A DNA stretch of 26,992 nucleotides, from NCBI GenBank assembly GCA_900552585.1, contig USAB01000017.1:1-26992 (forward strand), in the 5' to 3' direction. Source of the stretch: an uncultured Coriobacteriaceae bacterium. Its GTDB lineage: Bacteria > Actinomycetota > Coriobacteriia > Coriobacteriales > Eggerthellaceae. Positions 15,016 through 24,358 of the stretch are shown piece by piece. The position numbers were made by a program, and so were the translations under genes. The notes beneath the pieces were generated by a model that had not been told where the DNA came from, did not search any database, and saw only the letters and a program-made list of their open reading frames with translations. Within the stretch, counting starts at the first letter, position 1. Every line of letters starts with the position of its first letter.

Positions 15016-16172
15016 GACGCGCTCGCTCCCGGCGCGCCGATGGGAAGATCCAAGCAGCTTCCCTCGCCCAGCCAGCCGTTCATGCGTTCGCAGAATTCCG
15101 GCACCAGATCAAGCGGGACGTATGCCTGGATTGTGCCGCCGAAGCCTCCACCGTGGATGCGGAATGCGCCGCGGCCATCCAACACGATATCCGCGAGCGC
15201 AAGCGCTACCGCCGCCGGCTGATCGCTCCCACCCGACGACACGTTCTGCAAGTACTGCGCTGAAGAGATGCCCGACGCGTTCGTCCACTTCAGGAACGAG
15301 GCCATGTCGCCCGCCCGCAATGCGCGAACGCGCCGCATGACCAGGTCGTCCTCGTGGAAGAAATGAAGCGCCCGCAGCGTCGCCCGGTCACCCGCCGCCG
15401 CACGCACCTCCGGCAGTCTCCGATAGAACGCCGCGGGATTGACCTGCCCCAGCACGTCCTTCCCGAGCAGCCGCGCAACGTGCTGCATGTCCGCGGGTAT
15501 CTGCGAGAATTCGTGAGTATGCAGACTGTGGTCGCAATGCGTGTCCACCAATATGACGGCATAGCCCGCACGGCGGAAATCGAAGTCCACCGGCGTCAGC
15601 ACGGGGTGCGCGGGGTCGGAGAAATCCATGAGCGCAATGCCGCCGTGCGACACGATCGTCTGATCCTGCAGACCGCACGGCTTCCCGAACCATTCGCATT
15701 CCGTGCGCTTGCCCCACTGCGCCAGCGTCATGGCATCAACGCTGCCATCCGCGAACAGCACGTTCATGATCTGGCCGATGAGCATCTCGAACGCGGCGGA
15801 AGACGACAGCCCGCCTCCGGCGGGCAGCGTGCTGGCAGCTTCGACGTCGAAACCGCGAACGGGGATGCCCGCCTCTTCGAAGCAGACGACCATGCCCCTG
15901 ACAAGGGATGATGCCGTACCGTATTCGCATTCCCGCGGCGCACCGTCATGGACGTCGACGGCCACCGGATCGAAGCCGTCGCTGTCAACGCGCACAAAAT
16001 CCGTCCCGTTTTCGGCCGCCTCCGCGCGGATGCCCAGCGAAACCGCCGCCGACATCACGCGCCCATGCTGATGATCCACATGGTTGCCCGCCAGCTCCGT
16101 GCGGCCGGGAGCGAACGCAAGCACGTGTGGCGCGCCCGCCGCGAACAGCAGCTCTTCGAATCCGGCGCTCAT
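15006..16172 (-). CDS. galK: Galactokinase
   Basis: GalK phosphorylates galactose to galactose-1-phosphate with ATP. At 388 aa this GHMP kinase has normal length. Motifs in order: sugar-binding GRTELAGNHVDHQHG (23-37), ATP loop PAGGGLSSSAAFE (117-129), GLQDQ (167-171) with the catalytic Asp170, and the C-terminal IHGGGFGGTIQA (339-350). The TELAGNHVDHQ variant of the signature is the Gram-positive form. Its ATG shares four bases (ATGA) with the alpha-galactosidase stop, and its end overlaps galT, so the three are translated in sequence to process galactose released from alpha-galactosides. Confidence 0.96.
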   Translation of the reverse strand: MSAGFEELLFAAGAPHVLAFAPGRTELAGNHVDHQHGRVMSAAVSLGIRAEAAENGTDFVRVDSDGFDPVAVDVHDGAPRECEYGTASSLVRGMVVCFEEAGIPVRGFDVEAASTLPAGGGLSSSAAFEMLIGQIMNVLFADGSVDAMTLAQWGKRTECEWFGKPCGLQDQTIVSHGGIALMDFSDPAHPVLTPVDFDFRRAGYAVILVDTHCDHSLHTHEFSQIPADMQHVARLLGKDVLGQVNPAAFYRRLPEVRAAAGDRATLRALHFFHEDDLVMRRVRALRAGDMASFLKWTNASGISSAQYLQNVSSGGSDQPAAVALALADIVLDGRGAFRIHGGGFGGTIQAYVPLDLVPEFCERMNGWLGEGSCLDLPIGAPGASASWR

Positions 16173-17869
16173 CGCGCATCCCCGGCATTCTGCGATCTGT
16201 CGTCGAAGCGGCTGAGCGCCGTCCGCATCAGATTGATGGCCTCCTGGTACTTCGCCACGTCCTCGGGGCGCCAGGAGAGCATGTTATCCGAGGTCAGAAG
16301 CGAGCCGCCAAAGCAGGCATCGCCTTCCAGCAGCAGGTCCTCCTGCTCGGGTTCCATAGCTATGTCGTCGCGCAGGAAGAAGACATCCGGGTCGTTCAGG
16401 AACGCACGGCCGTTCAACGGCGCGCGGCCGATGGTGTTCGCCAGGCTGCGCTTCGTGCTGACGCGCTCGCGGCTCAAGATGCTGTAGTAGAAGCGGTTGT
16501 TCCAGTCCAGGCCCACGTCGCAGCCAATGCGGCAGTATTCCACGCGCCCGAACGCAGGCGCCAGCGGCACGCCGCAACCCAGCAGCTGCACATCGGGACC
16601 CACGGCATCGCGGATGAATTGCATGCCGTCGGCCATCAGCTGCCCGCGGTTCATGCCGCCGTGCGGCAGCATGCATGCCGCATACAGGAAGTCCACCTTC
16701 AGCAGCTCGAAGCCCCACTCCCGCGTAACCGTCTGCAGGATATGCGCTAGAAACGCGCGCACCTCCGGATTCAGCGTATCCAGCGCGAATCCGCCGTTCC
16801 AATGCGTGCCCGTGCGCACGGGCGCACCGCGCTTGTCACGCAGCAGCCAATCCGGATGGTTCAGATACGTGCATGAATCCAGCTCGCAGGCGAACGGAGC
16901 CATCCACAGGCCGGGCTTGAATCCCGCGGCTTTGATGTCCTCCACCAGCGGTTTCAGGCCGTTCGGGAACTTCTCATGATACGTTTCCAGCCAGTCGCCC
17001 ACTTTCGCATAGCCGTCATCTATCTGGAACACGCGCTCGAAGCCGTGCGTGTCGACGCCAGCCATCACCGCCGTGGCCGCCTTCAAGTCGGCCCTCACCT
17101 TGTCCTCGTCCACGGAATCGAAATGGCGGTACCAACTGGAATATCCCACCATGGGCTTTGCCGGCAGCCGTTTCATGCCCAGCAGCTCGAACCAGCGGTC
17201 GAACGCGTCCTCTTCCGCCGCCGGCACGCCGATGACGGTCTTGTCGCCCGGCTGGAATTCCGCTGCGGAGCGGAAGATGAGCGCCATCGTGCACAGATGC
17301 AGCTTCTCCCCTGCCGCGACGACGCGCTGGGGCACTTCCTTTTCCAGACGGATAAGGCGCCCGTGCATATTGAAGCGAATCAGCGTGAAGCCGTTGTCCT
17401 CACTGAGCGAGGCGATCAGGCAGCACGATCCGCCGCGGCGCATAGACGCATACGTCCATCCGTGCATGAGACCTGGGGTGAACCCGTATTCCGTGAAACG
17501 GTAGTCACCCGCAGTATCCAACAAAAAGTGATCGATCAGGTTGCGCGGCAGGCCGTGCAGGCCATGGCGGAACGCGTTGATGTCCGATTCCACGGTGTCC
17601 GTCCAGCTCTGATAGCCGTTCAGCAGCACGCGCTCCGTTTTCAGGAAACGATGGCTTGCATCGACGCTGCAGGCGGTAATGCGGATATCCCGGAAGGCCT
17701 GAAGCTCGATATCGAACACCTCACCGTCGAACGTCACGGTGATGGCCGCATTCGGGTCGCTACAGACATAACGGCCCGAATCGAGCGTCTCGCAGATGAG
17801 ATGGCGTTCTTCGTCCGTCTCGTCATCGGCCGCGGTGTACGAGACGAGGCATCGTTTGATGGTCGGCAT
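16169..17869 (-). CDS. Alpha-galactosidase, GH36-like
   Basis: A 566-aa intracellular glycosidase (no signal peptide) that releases galactose from melibiose- or raffinose-type sugars. Features: an N-terminal beta-sandwich region to about 230, then a TIM barrel with GYSSWYRHF (242-250), FQIDDGYAKVGDWLE (281-295), the nucleophile Asp393 in LLKVDFLYAA, and the likely acid/base Asp451 in CRIGCDVGLDW. It is shorter than the approximately 720-aa GH36 enzymes, closer to compact melibiase subgroups. AGAGG overlapping the purL stop serves the ATG at 17869, only 12 bases after purL. There is no room for a separate promoter except inside purL. No sugar importer for it is in the window. Confidence 0.9.
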   Translation of the reverse strand: MPTIKRCLVSYTAADDETDEERHLICETLDSGRYVCSDPNAAITVTFDGEVFDIELQAFRDIRITACSVDASHRFLKTERVLLNGYQSWTDTVESDINAFRHGLHGLPRNLIDHFLLDTAGDYRFTEYGFTPGLMHGWTYASMRRGGSCCLIASLSEDNGFTLIRFNMHGRLIRLEKEVPQRVVAAGEKLHLCTMALIFRSAAEFQPGDKTVIGVPAAEEDAFDRWFELLGMKRLPAKPMVGYSSWYRHFDSVDEDKVRADLKAATAVMAGVDTHGFERVFQIDDGYAKVGDWLETYHEKFPNGLKPLVEDIKAAGFKPGLWMAPFACELDSCTYLNHPDWLLRDKRGAPVRTGTHWNGGFALDTLNPEVRAFLAHILQTVTREWGFELLKVDFLYAACMLPHGGMNRGQLMADGMQFIRDAVGPDVQLLGCGVPLAPAFGRVEYCRIGCDVGLDWNNRFYYSILSRERVSTKRSLANTIGRAPLNGRAFLNDPDVFFLRDDIAMEPEQEDLLLEGDACFGGSLLTSDNMLSWRPEDVAKYQEAINLMRTALSRFDDRSQNAGDAR

Positions 17870-17881
17870 GACGTATCGCCT

Positions 17882-20800
17882 CTAATCCGCGAAGTATCCC
17901 ACACCGCCTTCGAAGATGGGCTGGTAGCCGACATTCGGGATGTTCTTGTACAGCCCGGCACCGGCGCGCTCCGAATGGCCCATCTTGCCGAACACACGGC
18001 CATCCGGGCTGGTGATGCCCTCGATGGCCAGCACGGAGCCGTTCGGGTTCACATCCAAGTCCATGGAGGGGCGGCCGTCCAGGCCCACGTACTGCGTGGC
18101 AATCTGACCGGCGGCCCGCATGTCTGCCAGCACGCTCTCGTTCGCAACGAAGCGGCCCTCGCCGTGGCTGATAGCGATGGTATGCATCTCGTCCACGGTG
18201 CAATGCGACAGCCAGGGGCTCAGGTTCGAGGCAACGCGCGTGCGCACCAGACGGCTCTGGTGACGGCCGATGGTGTTGAACGTCAGCGTGGGGCAATCCG
18301 CATCCATATCGCGGATGTCGCCGAACGGAACCAGCCCCAGCTTCACCAGCGCCTGGAACCCGTTGCAGATGCCCAGCATCAGGCCATCGCGGTTCTGCAG
18401 CAGGTTGCGCACGGCTTCCGTAACGGCCGGAGCGCGAAAGAATGCGGCGATGAACTTCGCAGAGCCGTCCGGCTCGTCGCCGCCGCTGAAACCGCCGGGG
18501 ATCATGACAATCTGGCTGCGGCCGATCTCGTCCACCAGGCGCTGGCAGCTCTCTGCAACGCTTTGCGGCGTCAGATTGCCGATGATGAGCGTCGTGACAT
18601 CCGCACCGGCACGTTCGAACGCCCGCGCGGAATCATACTCGCAGTTGTTGCCCGGGAACACGGGAATGACCACATGCGGATGCGCCAGATGCTCATCGGC
18701 GCTGACCAGCGGGCCGCCCTGCGTGTAGCTGACGCTCTCCACGGCTTCGCCGGCACCGCGATACGGCATGACGGGCTCGAGCTTGGCCTCCCAGACCTCC
18801 TGCAGCTGCGCCAGGTCGATGTCCTCATCCTGGACCATCAGGCGGTAATCCGTGATGGTGCGGCCCACGGGAATGACGTCGTAGCCTTCGCCCGCATCCG
18901 CTTCGGCACCTTCGGCCAGTTCCACAACGAAGCTGCCGTAGGCAGGTGCGAACAGGTCCTCGTCGAACGTCGGATCCGCTGCCAAGCCGATGCCGTTGCC
19001 CACGCACATCTTGAACAGGCTCTCTCCCAGCCCGCCGTAGCCGGGCGTGGAGACGGACAGCGCCTCATGCGTCCCGACAAGCTTCTGCACCTGGCCGATG
19101 GCGGCGCGCAAGCCGGCGGCCTGCGGAAGCAGCCCGTCGCGCGTGGCGGGCTTGATGAGCACGACGCGGTTGCCGGCGCGCTTGAACTCCGGGCTTGTGG
19201 CTCGATCCACCGGGCCCACGGCCACGGCGAAGCTCACGAGCGTCGGCGGCACGTCCAGCTCCTCGAAGCTGCCGGACATGCTGTCCTTGCCGCCGATGGC
19301 GCCCACTTCCAGGTCGATCTGCGCATCGAGGGCGCCCAGCAGCGATGCCACGGGCTTGCCCCAACGCGCGGGCTCCGTGCCCAGGCGCTCGAAGTACTCC
19401 TGCATGGACAGATACGCGTCCTGGCGCCTGAAGCCGGCCGCAACCAGACGGGACAGGCTCTCGACAACGGCCAGGTACGCGCCCTGGTACTGGTTTTCGG
19501 AAGACAGGTACGGGTTGAAGCCCCATGCCATGCCGCTGCACGTGGTGGTCTCGCCGTCCACCGGCAGCTTCGCAGCCATGGCCATGCTGGGCGTCAGCTG
19601 GTACTTGCCGCCGAACGGCATGATGACCGTCGCTGCGCCGATGGTGGAGTCGAAGCGCTCCGACAGCCCCTTCTTCGAGCAGACGTTCAGGTCGCTCAGG
19701 AGGGATTTCATCTTCTCCTCCAGCGTGTCGCCCTCCCAGGAAGGCGCATACGCCTTGCCGGGCAGCACATGCGCTTCCGCCCGCTTCGGGGCGCCGTTGC
19801 TTGCCAGGAACTCGCGGCTGACATCGATGACGGTGTCGCCGCGCCAGACCACCCGCACGCGCCCGTTGTCCGTCACGCGCGCGACCTCCGTGGCCTCCAG
19901 GTTCTCCTGATGCGCAAGTTCGATGAACCGCGCGGCATCGTCGGCGGACACATCCACGGCCATGCGCTCCTGGCTTTCCGAGATGGCCAGCTCCGTACCG
20001 TCCAGGCCGTCATACTTCGTGGGCACCTTGTCCAGGTCGATGTACAGGCTGTCCGCCAGCTCGCCGATGGCAACAGACACACCGCCGGCACCGAAGTCGT
20101 TGCAGCGCTTGATCATACGCGTGGCTTCGCCGTTGCGGAACAGGCGCTGAATCTTGCGCTCTTCGGGAGCATTGCCCTTCTGCACCTCCGCACCGCACGA
20201 TTCCAGACTCTCCATGTTATGAGCCTTGCTGGAACCCGTGGCGCCGCCGATGCCGTCGCGGCCGGTGCGGCCGCCCAGCAGGATGACACGGTCGCCGGGC
20301 GCGGGCGTCTCGCGACGGACATGATCGGCCGGCGTAGCCGCCACCACGGCGCCGATCTCCATGCGCTTCGCGACGTAGCCGGGGTGGTACAGCTCGTCCA
20401 CCTGCCCCGTTGCCAGGCCGATCTGGTTGCCGTAGCTGGAATAGCCATGCGCGGCATCCAGCACCAGCTTGCGCTGCGGCAGCTTGCCGGGAATGGTCTC
20501 GCTCACCGGAGTCAGCGGATTGCCGGCACCCGTGACGCGCATGGCCTGATACACGTAGCTACGGCCGGACAAGGGGTCGCGAATGCATCCGCCGATGCAC
20601 GTTGCCGCGCCTCCGAACGGCTCGATCTCCGTGGGGTGGTTGTGCGTCTCGTTCTTGAACAGGAACAACCAATCCTGCTGCTCCCCGTCAACGTCGCACT
20701 TGACCTTCACGGTACAAGCGTTGATTTCCTCGCTTGCGTCAAGGTTCCTCAAGATACCCTTCGCCTTCAGGTACTTCGCCCCGATGGTGCCCATGTCCAT

Positions 20801-21589
20801 AAGGCAGACGGGCTTCTCGTCGCGCCCCAGCTCATGGCGCATGGCCAGGTAGCGGTCGAACGCCTGCTGGACCACGGCGTCGTCGATTTGCACGTTCTCC
20901 AGCTTCGTGCCGAACGTGGTATGGCGGCAATGATCGGACCAGTACGTGTCGATCATCTTGATTTCCGTGATGGTGGGCACACGCCCTTCGCCCTTGAAGT
21001 AATCCTGGCAGAACTTGATGTCGTCGAAGTCCATAGCCAGGCCACGGTCATCGATGAACCGATTCAGCCCGGCATCGTCCAGGTCGTTGAAGCCCTGAAG
21101 GCGCTCGACATCTGCCGGGGGCGTAAACGTCATCTTCAGCGTGTCGCGCGGCGCCAGCGACGCTTCCCGCGCTTCCACAGGATTGATCATGTGGTGCTTG
21201 ATGGCGGCGACATCCTCATCGGTCAAGTCGCCGGACAGCACGTACACCTTCGCGCTGCGCACCGTGGGCCTGTCGCCCTGGCTGATGAGCTGGATGCACT
21301 CGCTTGCGGATTCCGCGCGCTGGTCGAATTGACCGGGCAGGTACTCCACGGCGAACACAACCTGGCCGGAAGGCGCCTCGAATGTCACCGTATCCACCTG
21401 AGGCTCGCTGAATACGATGGGCACGCAGGCGTCGAACAGGCCCTTGTCGATGTCCTCCACGTCATAGCGGTTCAGCAGGCGCAGCCCTGTGAGGCCCTTG
21501 ATTTCCAAGATTTCGCGCAGCTCGGTTTCAAGCTGCTGCGCCTCCACGTCGAAACCGGGCTTCTTCTCAACGTAAACGCGATATACCAT
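17882..21589 (-). CDS. purL: Phosphoribosylformylglycinamidine synthase, single chain
   Basis: This large enzyme converts FGAR to FGAM in purine synthesis with ATP and glutamine. At 1,235 aa it joins the synthase and glutaminase, as in the clostridial-type clade of large PurL. The synthase part shows SDHCRHTTFGTKLENV, ETHNHPTEIEPFGGAATC, YSSYGNQIGLATGQVDELYHP and GGRTGRDGIGGATGSS, with a second half-repeat further on. The glutaminase starts near VVIPVFPGNNCEYD; its triad is Cys1075 (LGICNGFQ), His1205 and Glu1207 (MGHSER). The ATG at 21589, after a GGCGGAG site, is preferred to the in-frame one nine codons upstream. No other pur gene is adjacent; instead the galactoside genes follow after 12 bases. 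Confidence 0.97.
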   Translation of the reverse strand: MVYRVYVEKKPGFDVEAQQLETELREILEIKGLTGLRLLNRYDVEDIDKGLFDACVPIVFSEPQVDTVTFEAPSGQVVFAVEYLPGQFDQRAESASECIQLISQGDRPTVRSAKVYVLSGDLTDEDVAAIKHHMINPVEAREASLAPRDTLKMTFTPPADVERLQGFNDLDDAGLNRFIDDRGLAMDFDDIKFCQDYFKGEGRVPTITEIKMIDTYWSDHCRHTTFGTKLENVQIDDAVVQQAFDRYLAMRHELGRDEKPVCLMDMGTIGAKYLKAKGILRNLDASEEINACTVKVKCDVDGEQQDWLFLFKNETHNHPTEIEPFGGAATCIGGCIRDPLSGRSYVYQAMRVTGAGNPLTPVSETIPGKLPQRKLVLDAAHGYSSYGNQIGLATGQVDELYHPGYVAKRMEIGAVVAATPADHVRRETPAPGDRVILLGGRTGRDGIGGATGSSKAHNMESLESCGAEVQKGNAPEERKIQRLFRNGEATRMIKRCNDFGAGGVSVAIGELADSLYIDLDKVPTKYDGLDGTELAISESQERMAVDVSADDAARFIELAHQENLEATEVARVTDNGRVRVVWRGDTVIDVSREFLASNGAPKRAEAHVLPGKAYAPSWEGDTLEEKMKSLLSDLNVCSKKGLSERFDSTIGAATVIMPFGGKYQLTPSMAMAAKLPVDGETTTCSGMAWGFNPYLSSENQYQGAYLAVVESLSRLVAAGFRRQDAYLSMQEYFERLGTEPARWGKPVASLLGALDAQIDLEVGAIGGKDSMSGSFEELDVPPTLVSFAVAVGPVDRATSPEFKRAGNRVVLIKPATRDGLLPQAAGLRAAIGQVQKLVGTHEALSVSTPGYGGLGESLFKMCVGNGIGLAADPTFDEDLFAPAYGSFVVELAEGAEADAGEGYDVIPVGRTITDYRLMVQDEDIDLAQLQEVWEAKLEPVMPYRGAGEAVESVSYTQGGPLVSADEHLAHPHVVIPVFPGNNCEYDSARAFERAGADVTTLIIGNLTPQSVAESCQRLVDEIGRSQIVMIPGGFSGGDEPDGSAKFIAAFFRAPAVTEAVRNLLQNRDGLMLGICNGFQALVKLGLVPFGDIRDMDADCPTLTFNTIGRHQSRLVRTRVASNLSPWLSHCTVDEMHTIAISHGEGRFVANESVLADMRAAGQIATQYVGLDGRPSMDLDVNPNGSVLAIEGITSPDGRVFGKMGHSERAGAGLYKNIPNVGYQPIFEGGVGYFAD

Positions 21590-21655
21590 GCCGATTCTCC
21601 GCCTTTCGATCCCCATTGTGTACAGTGTGCGGTAAGCAGTAATCTTGCACGCTCC

Positions 21656-21661
21656 ATCATA
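21656..21661 (-). promoter_or_regulatory. Candidate -10 box for purL
   Basis: TATGAT on the minus strand (five of six to consensus), about 67 bases upstream of the purL ATG. No clear -35 is seen; the -35 region is occupied by a small hairpin (21673-21689). Confidence 0.4.
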
Positions 21662-21672
21662 CGGTATTTTCG

Positions 21673-21689
21673 ACGGCGTTTCCCGCCGT
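21673..21689. repeat. Small perfect hairpin upstream of purL
   Basis: ACGGCG and CGCCGT pair around a 5-base loop, in the 256-base gap between the 212-aa membrane protein and purL. No T tract follows on either strand. It overlaps the expected -35 region of the candidate purL promoter, so it could be an operator. The rest of the gap is GC-rich and I see no gene or known riboswitch in it. Confidence 0.35.
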
Positions 21690-21845
21690 AACGCAGAGAT
21701 GGTAGAAGAGAGATAGCGCGAAGAGAGCGCAACGTAAGCCGCGCGTTAGCTCCGCCCCGCAGGCGCCTCGGCCGCCGCAAAGCCGCCGTATAAGCCGGTC
21801 CGCACCGGGCGGGACGCGGCGCCGGACGAGAAGCCCGGGCAGCCG

Positions 21846-22484
21846 CTACTGCGGACGTTCTCGGTGCAGGCGCATGATCGTGGACATCATGACCAGGAAC
21901 ACGATGACGCAGATGCTGGAAACGGGCTCGATGACGCGGGCCATGAAGAAGCAGCACACGCACCAGCCCACGGAGACGGCGCCGCCGATCTCGGATACCG
22001 TCACGAATCGGCGAAACGTGCCGTCGCCGCGCAGCCAAGCGCGTCCGGTGCCGGCAATGAACAGGGAGAACAGGCCCATGGCCATGCAGAATGCGGATTC
22101 CGCCAGCGCCAGCGTGGCCGGACTGCCCAGATCGGCGCTGATGCCGGAATAGCCCAGGAACGTCAGGACGGCCGACGACCAGTCGTCGGATGCCGAGCAG
22201 ACGGCCAGGCCGATGGCGGCGGCCAACGACAGCGCGCCGATGATGGAGAAGATGTTCATCAGGCGGAACAGGCGAATCTGGCCAACGGTGGCGGCGCCCT
22301 TGCCGGCCACGTTCGCGTATGCATTCGACGCCCGGCCGTGGCGTTTCGCCACCATGGTGCGCTCCGCCTGCCGCTGCGCGGCCTGCCTATTCGCCGTGGT
22401 GTTGCCTGACTTCAGGCGCTCCTCTTCAAGCGCGCGCTTCTCTCGCGCCTTGCGCGCCTTCGCCTTCTTGCCGCTTTTCGCCAA
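21846..22484 (-). CDS. Unknown four-helix membrane protein A (tandem paralogue)
   Basis: A 212-aa protein of unknown function. A Lys/Arg/Ala-rich, probably helical N-terminus (about 1-68, starting MAKSGKKAKARKAREKRALE) is followed by four hydrophobic segments near 75-97, 125-145, 160-182 and 185-203. It resembles its upstream neighbour in layout and in motifs: FLGY after helix 1, an acidic residue before helix 2, and IEPVS before helix 4. The start codon is TTG (22484-22482), with GGAAGGGTGG upstream; no in-frame ATG gives the full N-terminus. It follows its paralogue after 27 bases, so the two are probably co-transcribed. No catalytic or binding motif is recognisable. Confidence 0.8.
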   Translation of the reverse strand: MAKSGKKAKARKAREKRALEEERLKSGNTTANRQAAQRQAERTMVAKRHGRASNAYANVAGKGAATVGQIRLFRLMNIFSIIGALSLAAAIGLAVCSASDDWSSAVLTFLGYSGISADLGSPATLALAESAFCMAMGLFSLFIAGTGRAWLRGDGTFRRFVTVSEIGGAVSVGWCVCCFFMARVIEPVSSICVIVFLVMMSTIMRLHRERPQ

Positions 22485-22511
22485 ACCGGGACCACCCTTC
22501 CGCTTGCCGGG

Positions 22512-23120
22512 CTAGTAGCTGACCAGCTCGTTCGCAACCTGCCGTGCCGAGTACCAGATGAACAGGATGAATACCAGGTTCACAATGGACACAGGCTCGA
22601 TAAGGCCGTAGCTGGAGATGCAGAACGCCAGGTAGCCGGCATACGCGACCGCCAGGACGATGGTGATCGCGCGGTACCACACAGCTGTGGCCTGGCCGAA
22701 CATCCACGAGAACGTGAACGAGTTCACCATCAGCGCCAGCAGGCCCAGCAGCGTCACCACAGCCTCGATGCGCAGCACGACCGTGGGATCCCAGCCGTTC
22801 ACGGTGTAGTCCCGATAGCCCAGGAACGAGAACACCGCCCACTCCTGGTCCGGGAAGCACGACAGCATGAACCAGCACACGGCAATGGGAATGCAGATGA
22901 AGCCCCAGATGGTGTAGCCGCTCAGGACGCGCTGCAGCCGCATGCGCGCCTTCGTCATGGGCTTGCCGTCCTCGCCGTAGTCCTCGTAGAGCTCACCCTG
23001 CTTGCTTGCCTTTATATACTCGCGTTCGGAAAGCCCTTGCTGGCTTTGCGAGCCGCGCAGCTCGGCCTGTTGTTGACGGACGCGGCGATCGCGTTCCCTT
23101 CTCTGTTTCTTGTTCGCCAT
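22512..23120 (-). CDS. Unknown four-helix membrane protein B (tandem paralogue)
   Basis: A 202-aa protein of unknown function. A highly charged cytoplasmic N-terminus (1-62, MANKKQRRERDRRVRQQQAE then Gln/Ser/Lys-rich) precedes four membrane segments near 67-88, 115-137, 147-168 and 172-190. It shares SFLGY, a Glu in the loop before helix 2 (RIEAVVTLLGLLAL), and GLIEPVSIVNLVF with protein A, which indicates an old tandem duplication. AAAGGGAA lies 8 bases before the ATG. It is the first gene of the pair and is divergent from gpmA across a 243-base gap; a weak TAGACT-like -10 may lie near 23217. Confidence 0.83.
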   Translation of the reverse strand: MANKKQRRERDRRVRQQQAELRGSQSQQGLSEREYIKASKQGELYEDYGEDGKPMTKARMRLQRVLSGYTIWGFICIPIAVCWFMLSCFPDQEWAVFSFLGYRDYTVNGWDPTVVLRIEAVVTLLGLLALMVNSFTFSWMFGQATAVWYRAITIVLAVAYAGYLAFCISSYGLIEPVSIVNLVFILFIWYSARQVANELVSY

Positions 23121-23363
23121 ACGGGTTCCCTTTCAGCCTTTGTCGAACGCCCGGCGCGGCGCGAACGCCCGCTGCCCGTTCGCCAAAGGACGCACGGTTT
23201 CTCACACGTGCTGAATAGTCTATAACAATCAGCCGTTCGCGGCACGGAGATTGGCGCCTGCCGCCCCGCGCCGACACCGCCGGGGCAGCGCGAAACGGCC
23301 AAACCTGCTACTCTGGAAGTTACCGTACGCAACGGCAGCGAGTTATTCGAGGAAGGACATACG

Positions 23364-24125
23364 ATGAGCGAAAACGATACGTACACGCTCGTTTTGATTC
23401 GCCATGGCGAAAGCGAATGGAACAAGCTAAACCTGTTCACCGGTTGGGCGGATGTGGACCTGACGGACACGGGTCGCAGCGAAGCGCGCCAGGGCGGCAA
23501 GAGCCTGCGCGAGGCCGGCTACGATTTCGACCTATGCTACACGTCCTACCTAAAGCGCGCCATCCACACGCTGAACCTGGTGCTGGAGGAAATGGACCGC
23601 GAATGGCTGCCCGTTGTGAAAAGCTGGCGCCTGAACGAGCGCCATTACGGTGCGTTGCAGGGCCTGAACAAGGCCGACACCGCTAAGAAGTACGGCGAAG
23701 AGCAGGTGCTCGTGTGGCGCCGCAGCTATGCCACACGTCCACCCGCACTGGAGCCCGGCAGCAAGTTCGACACGCACCTGCAGCCCGCCTACCGCGATGT
23801 GGACCCCGGCCTGTTGCCCATGCACGAGTGCCTGGCCGATACCGTGGCGCGCGCCTGGCCGTACTTCGAGCAGGAGATCAAGCCCCAGATCCAAGCCGGC
23901 AAGCGCGTGCTGATTGCGGCGCACGGCAATTCCCTACGCGCGCTGATCAAGCAGTTCGACGGGCTATCGGATGACGAGATCGTGGGCGTGAACGTGCCCA
24001 CCGGCGTGCCGCTGGTCTACACGTTCGACAAGGACTTCAACGTGCTGAACAAGGAATACGTGGGCGATCCCGACGTCATCGCCGCGAAGATCAACAAGGT
24101 GGCGAACCAGGGCAAGGCGAAATAG
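23364..24125 (+). CDS. gpmA: 2,3-bisphosphoglycerate-dependent phosphoglycerate mutase
   Basis: GpmA interconverts 3- and 2-phosphoglycerate in glycolysis and gluconeogenesis. At 253 aa it matches the cofactor-dependent family. Visible: the phosphorylated His14 in LIRHGESEWN (11-20), NLFTGWADVDLTDTG (23-37), the acid Glu92 in WRLNERHYGALQGLNK (88-103), WRRSYATRPP, and the second catalytic His187 in AAHGNSLRALIK (185-196). GGAAGGA seven bases upstream sets the ATG. It is transcribed alone, divergent from the membrane-protein pair, and ends in a strong terminator. Confidence 0.98.
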   Translation: MSENDTYTLVLIRHGESEWNKLNLFTGWADVDLTDTGRSEARQGGKSLREAGYDFDLCYTSYLKRAIHTLNLVLEEMDREWLPVVKSWRLNERHYGALQGLNKADTAKKYGEEQVLVWRRSYATRPPALEPGSKFDTHLQPAYRDVDPGLLPMHECLADTVARAWPYFEQEIKPQIQAGKRVLIAAHGNSLRALIKQFDGLSDDEIVGVNVPTGVPLVYTFDKDFNVLNKEYVGDPDVIAAKINKVANQGKAK

Positions 24126-24158
24126 CGCCTGCCCGCGAAACAGTGCGCCCTATTCGCG

Positions 24159-24194
24159 AAGCGGCACCCGGGGATTCCCCGGTGCCGCTTTTTT
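24159..24194 (+). terminator. Intrinsic terminator of gpmA
   Basis: AAGCGGCACC pairs with GGTGCCGCTT (10 bp), extended by GGGG/CCCC past one bulged C, with an ATT loop and six T residues. It begins 33 bases after the gpmA stop. The following 160 bases up to moeA are very GC-rich and hold no gene that I can support. Confidence 0.95.
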
Positions 24195-24358
24195 CTTGGA
24201 GGGGACGCCGTGAGCGCACGTTGCGCAGACGCCTCGGGGGCTGCAGGCCGCCGGCCGTCTCCAGCGCACACCCGGGCCGCGCACCGCAAGTCGCGCGGCA
24301 CGCAGGCTCCCCGGATGCCGCGAGCCGCAGGCTGCGCGTCAGGCGCCCGACTGCGCTG

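Noticed and set aside
16976..21691. A plus-strand open frame of 1,571 codons opposite purL and the alpha-galactosidase
   Set aside because: It is antisense to two unmistakable genes, its translation is rich in Arg, His, Gln and Ala without domain structure, and it follows from GC-rich codon use leaving few stops in this frame.
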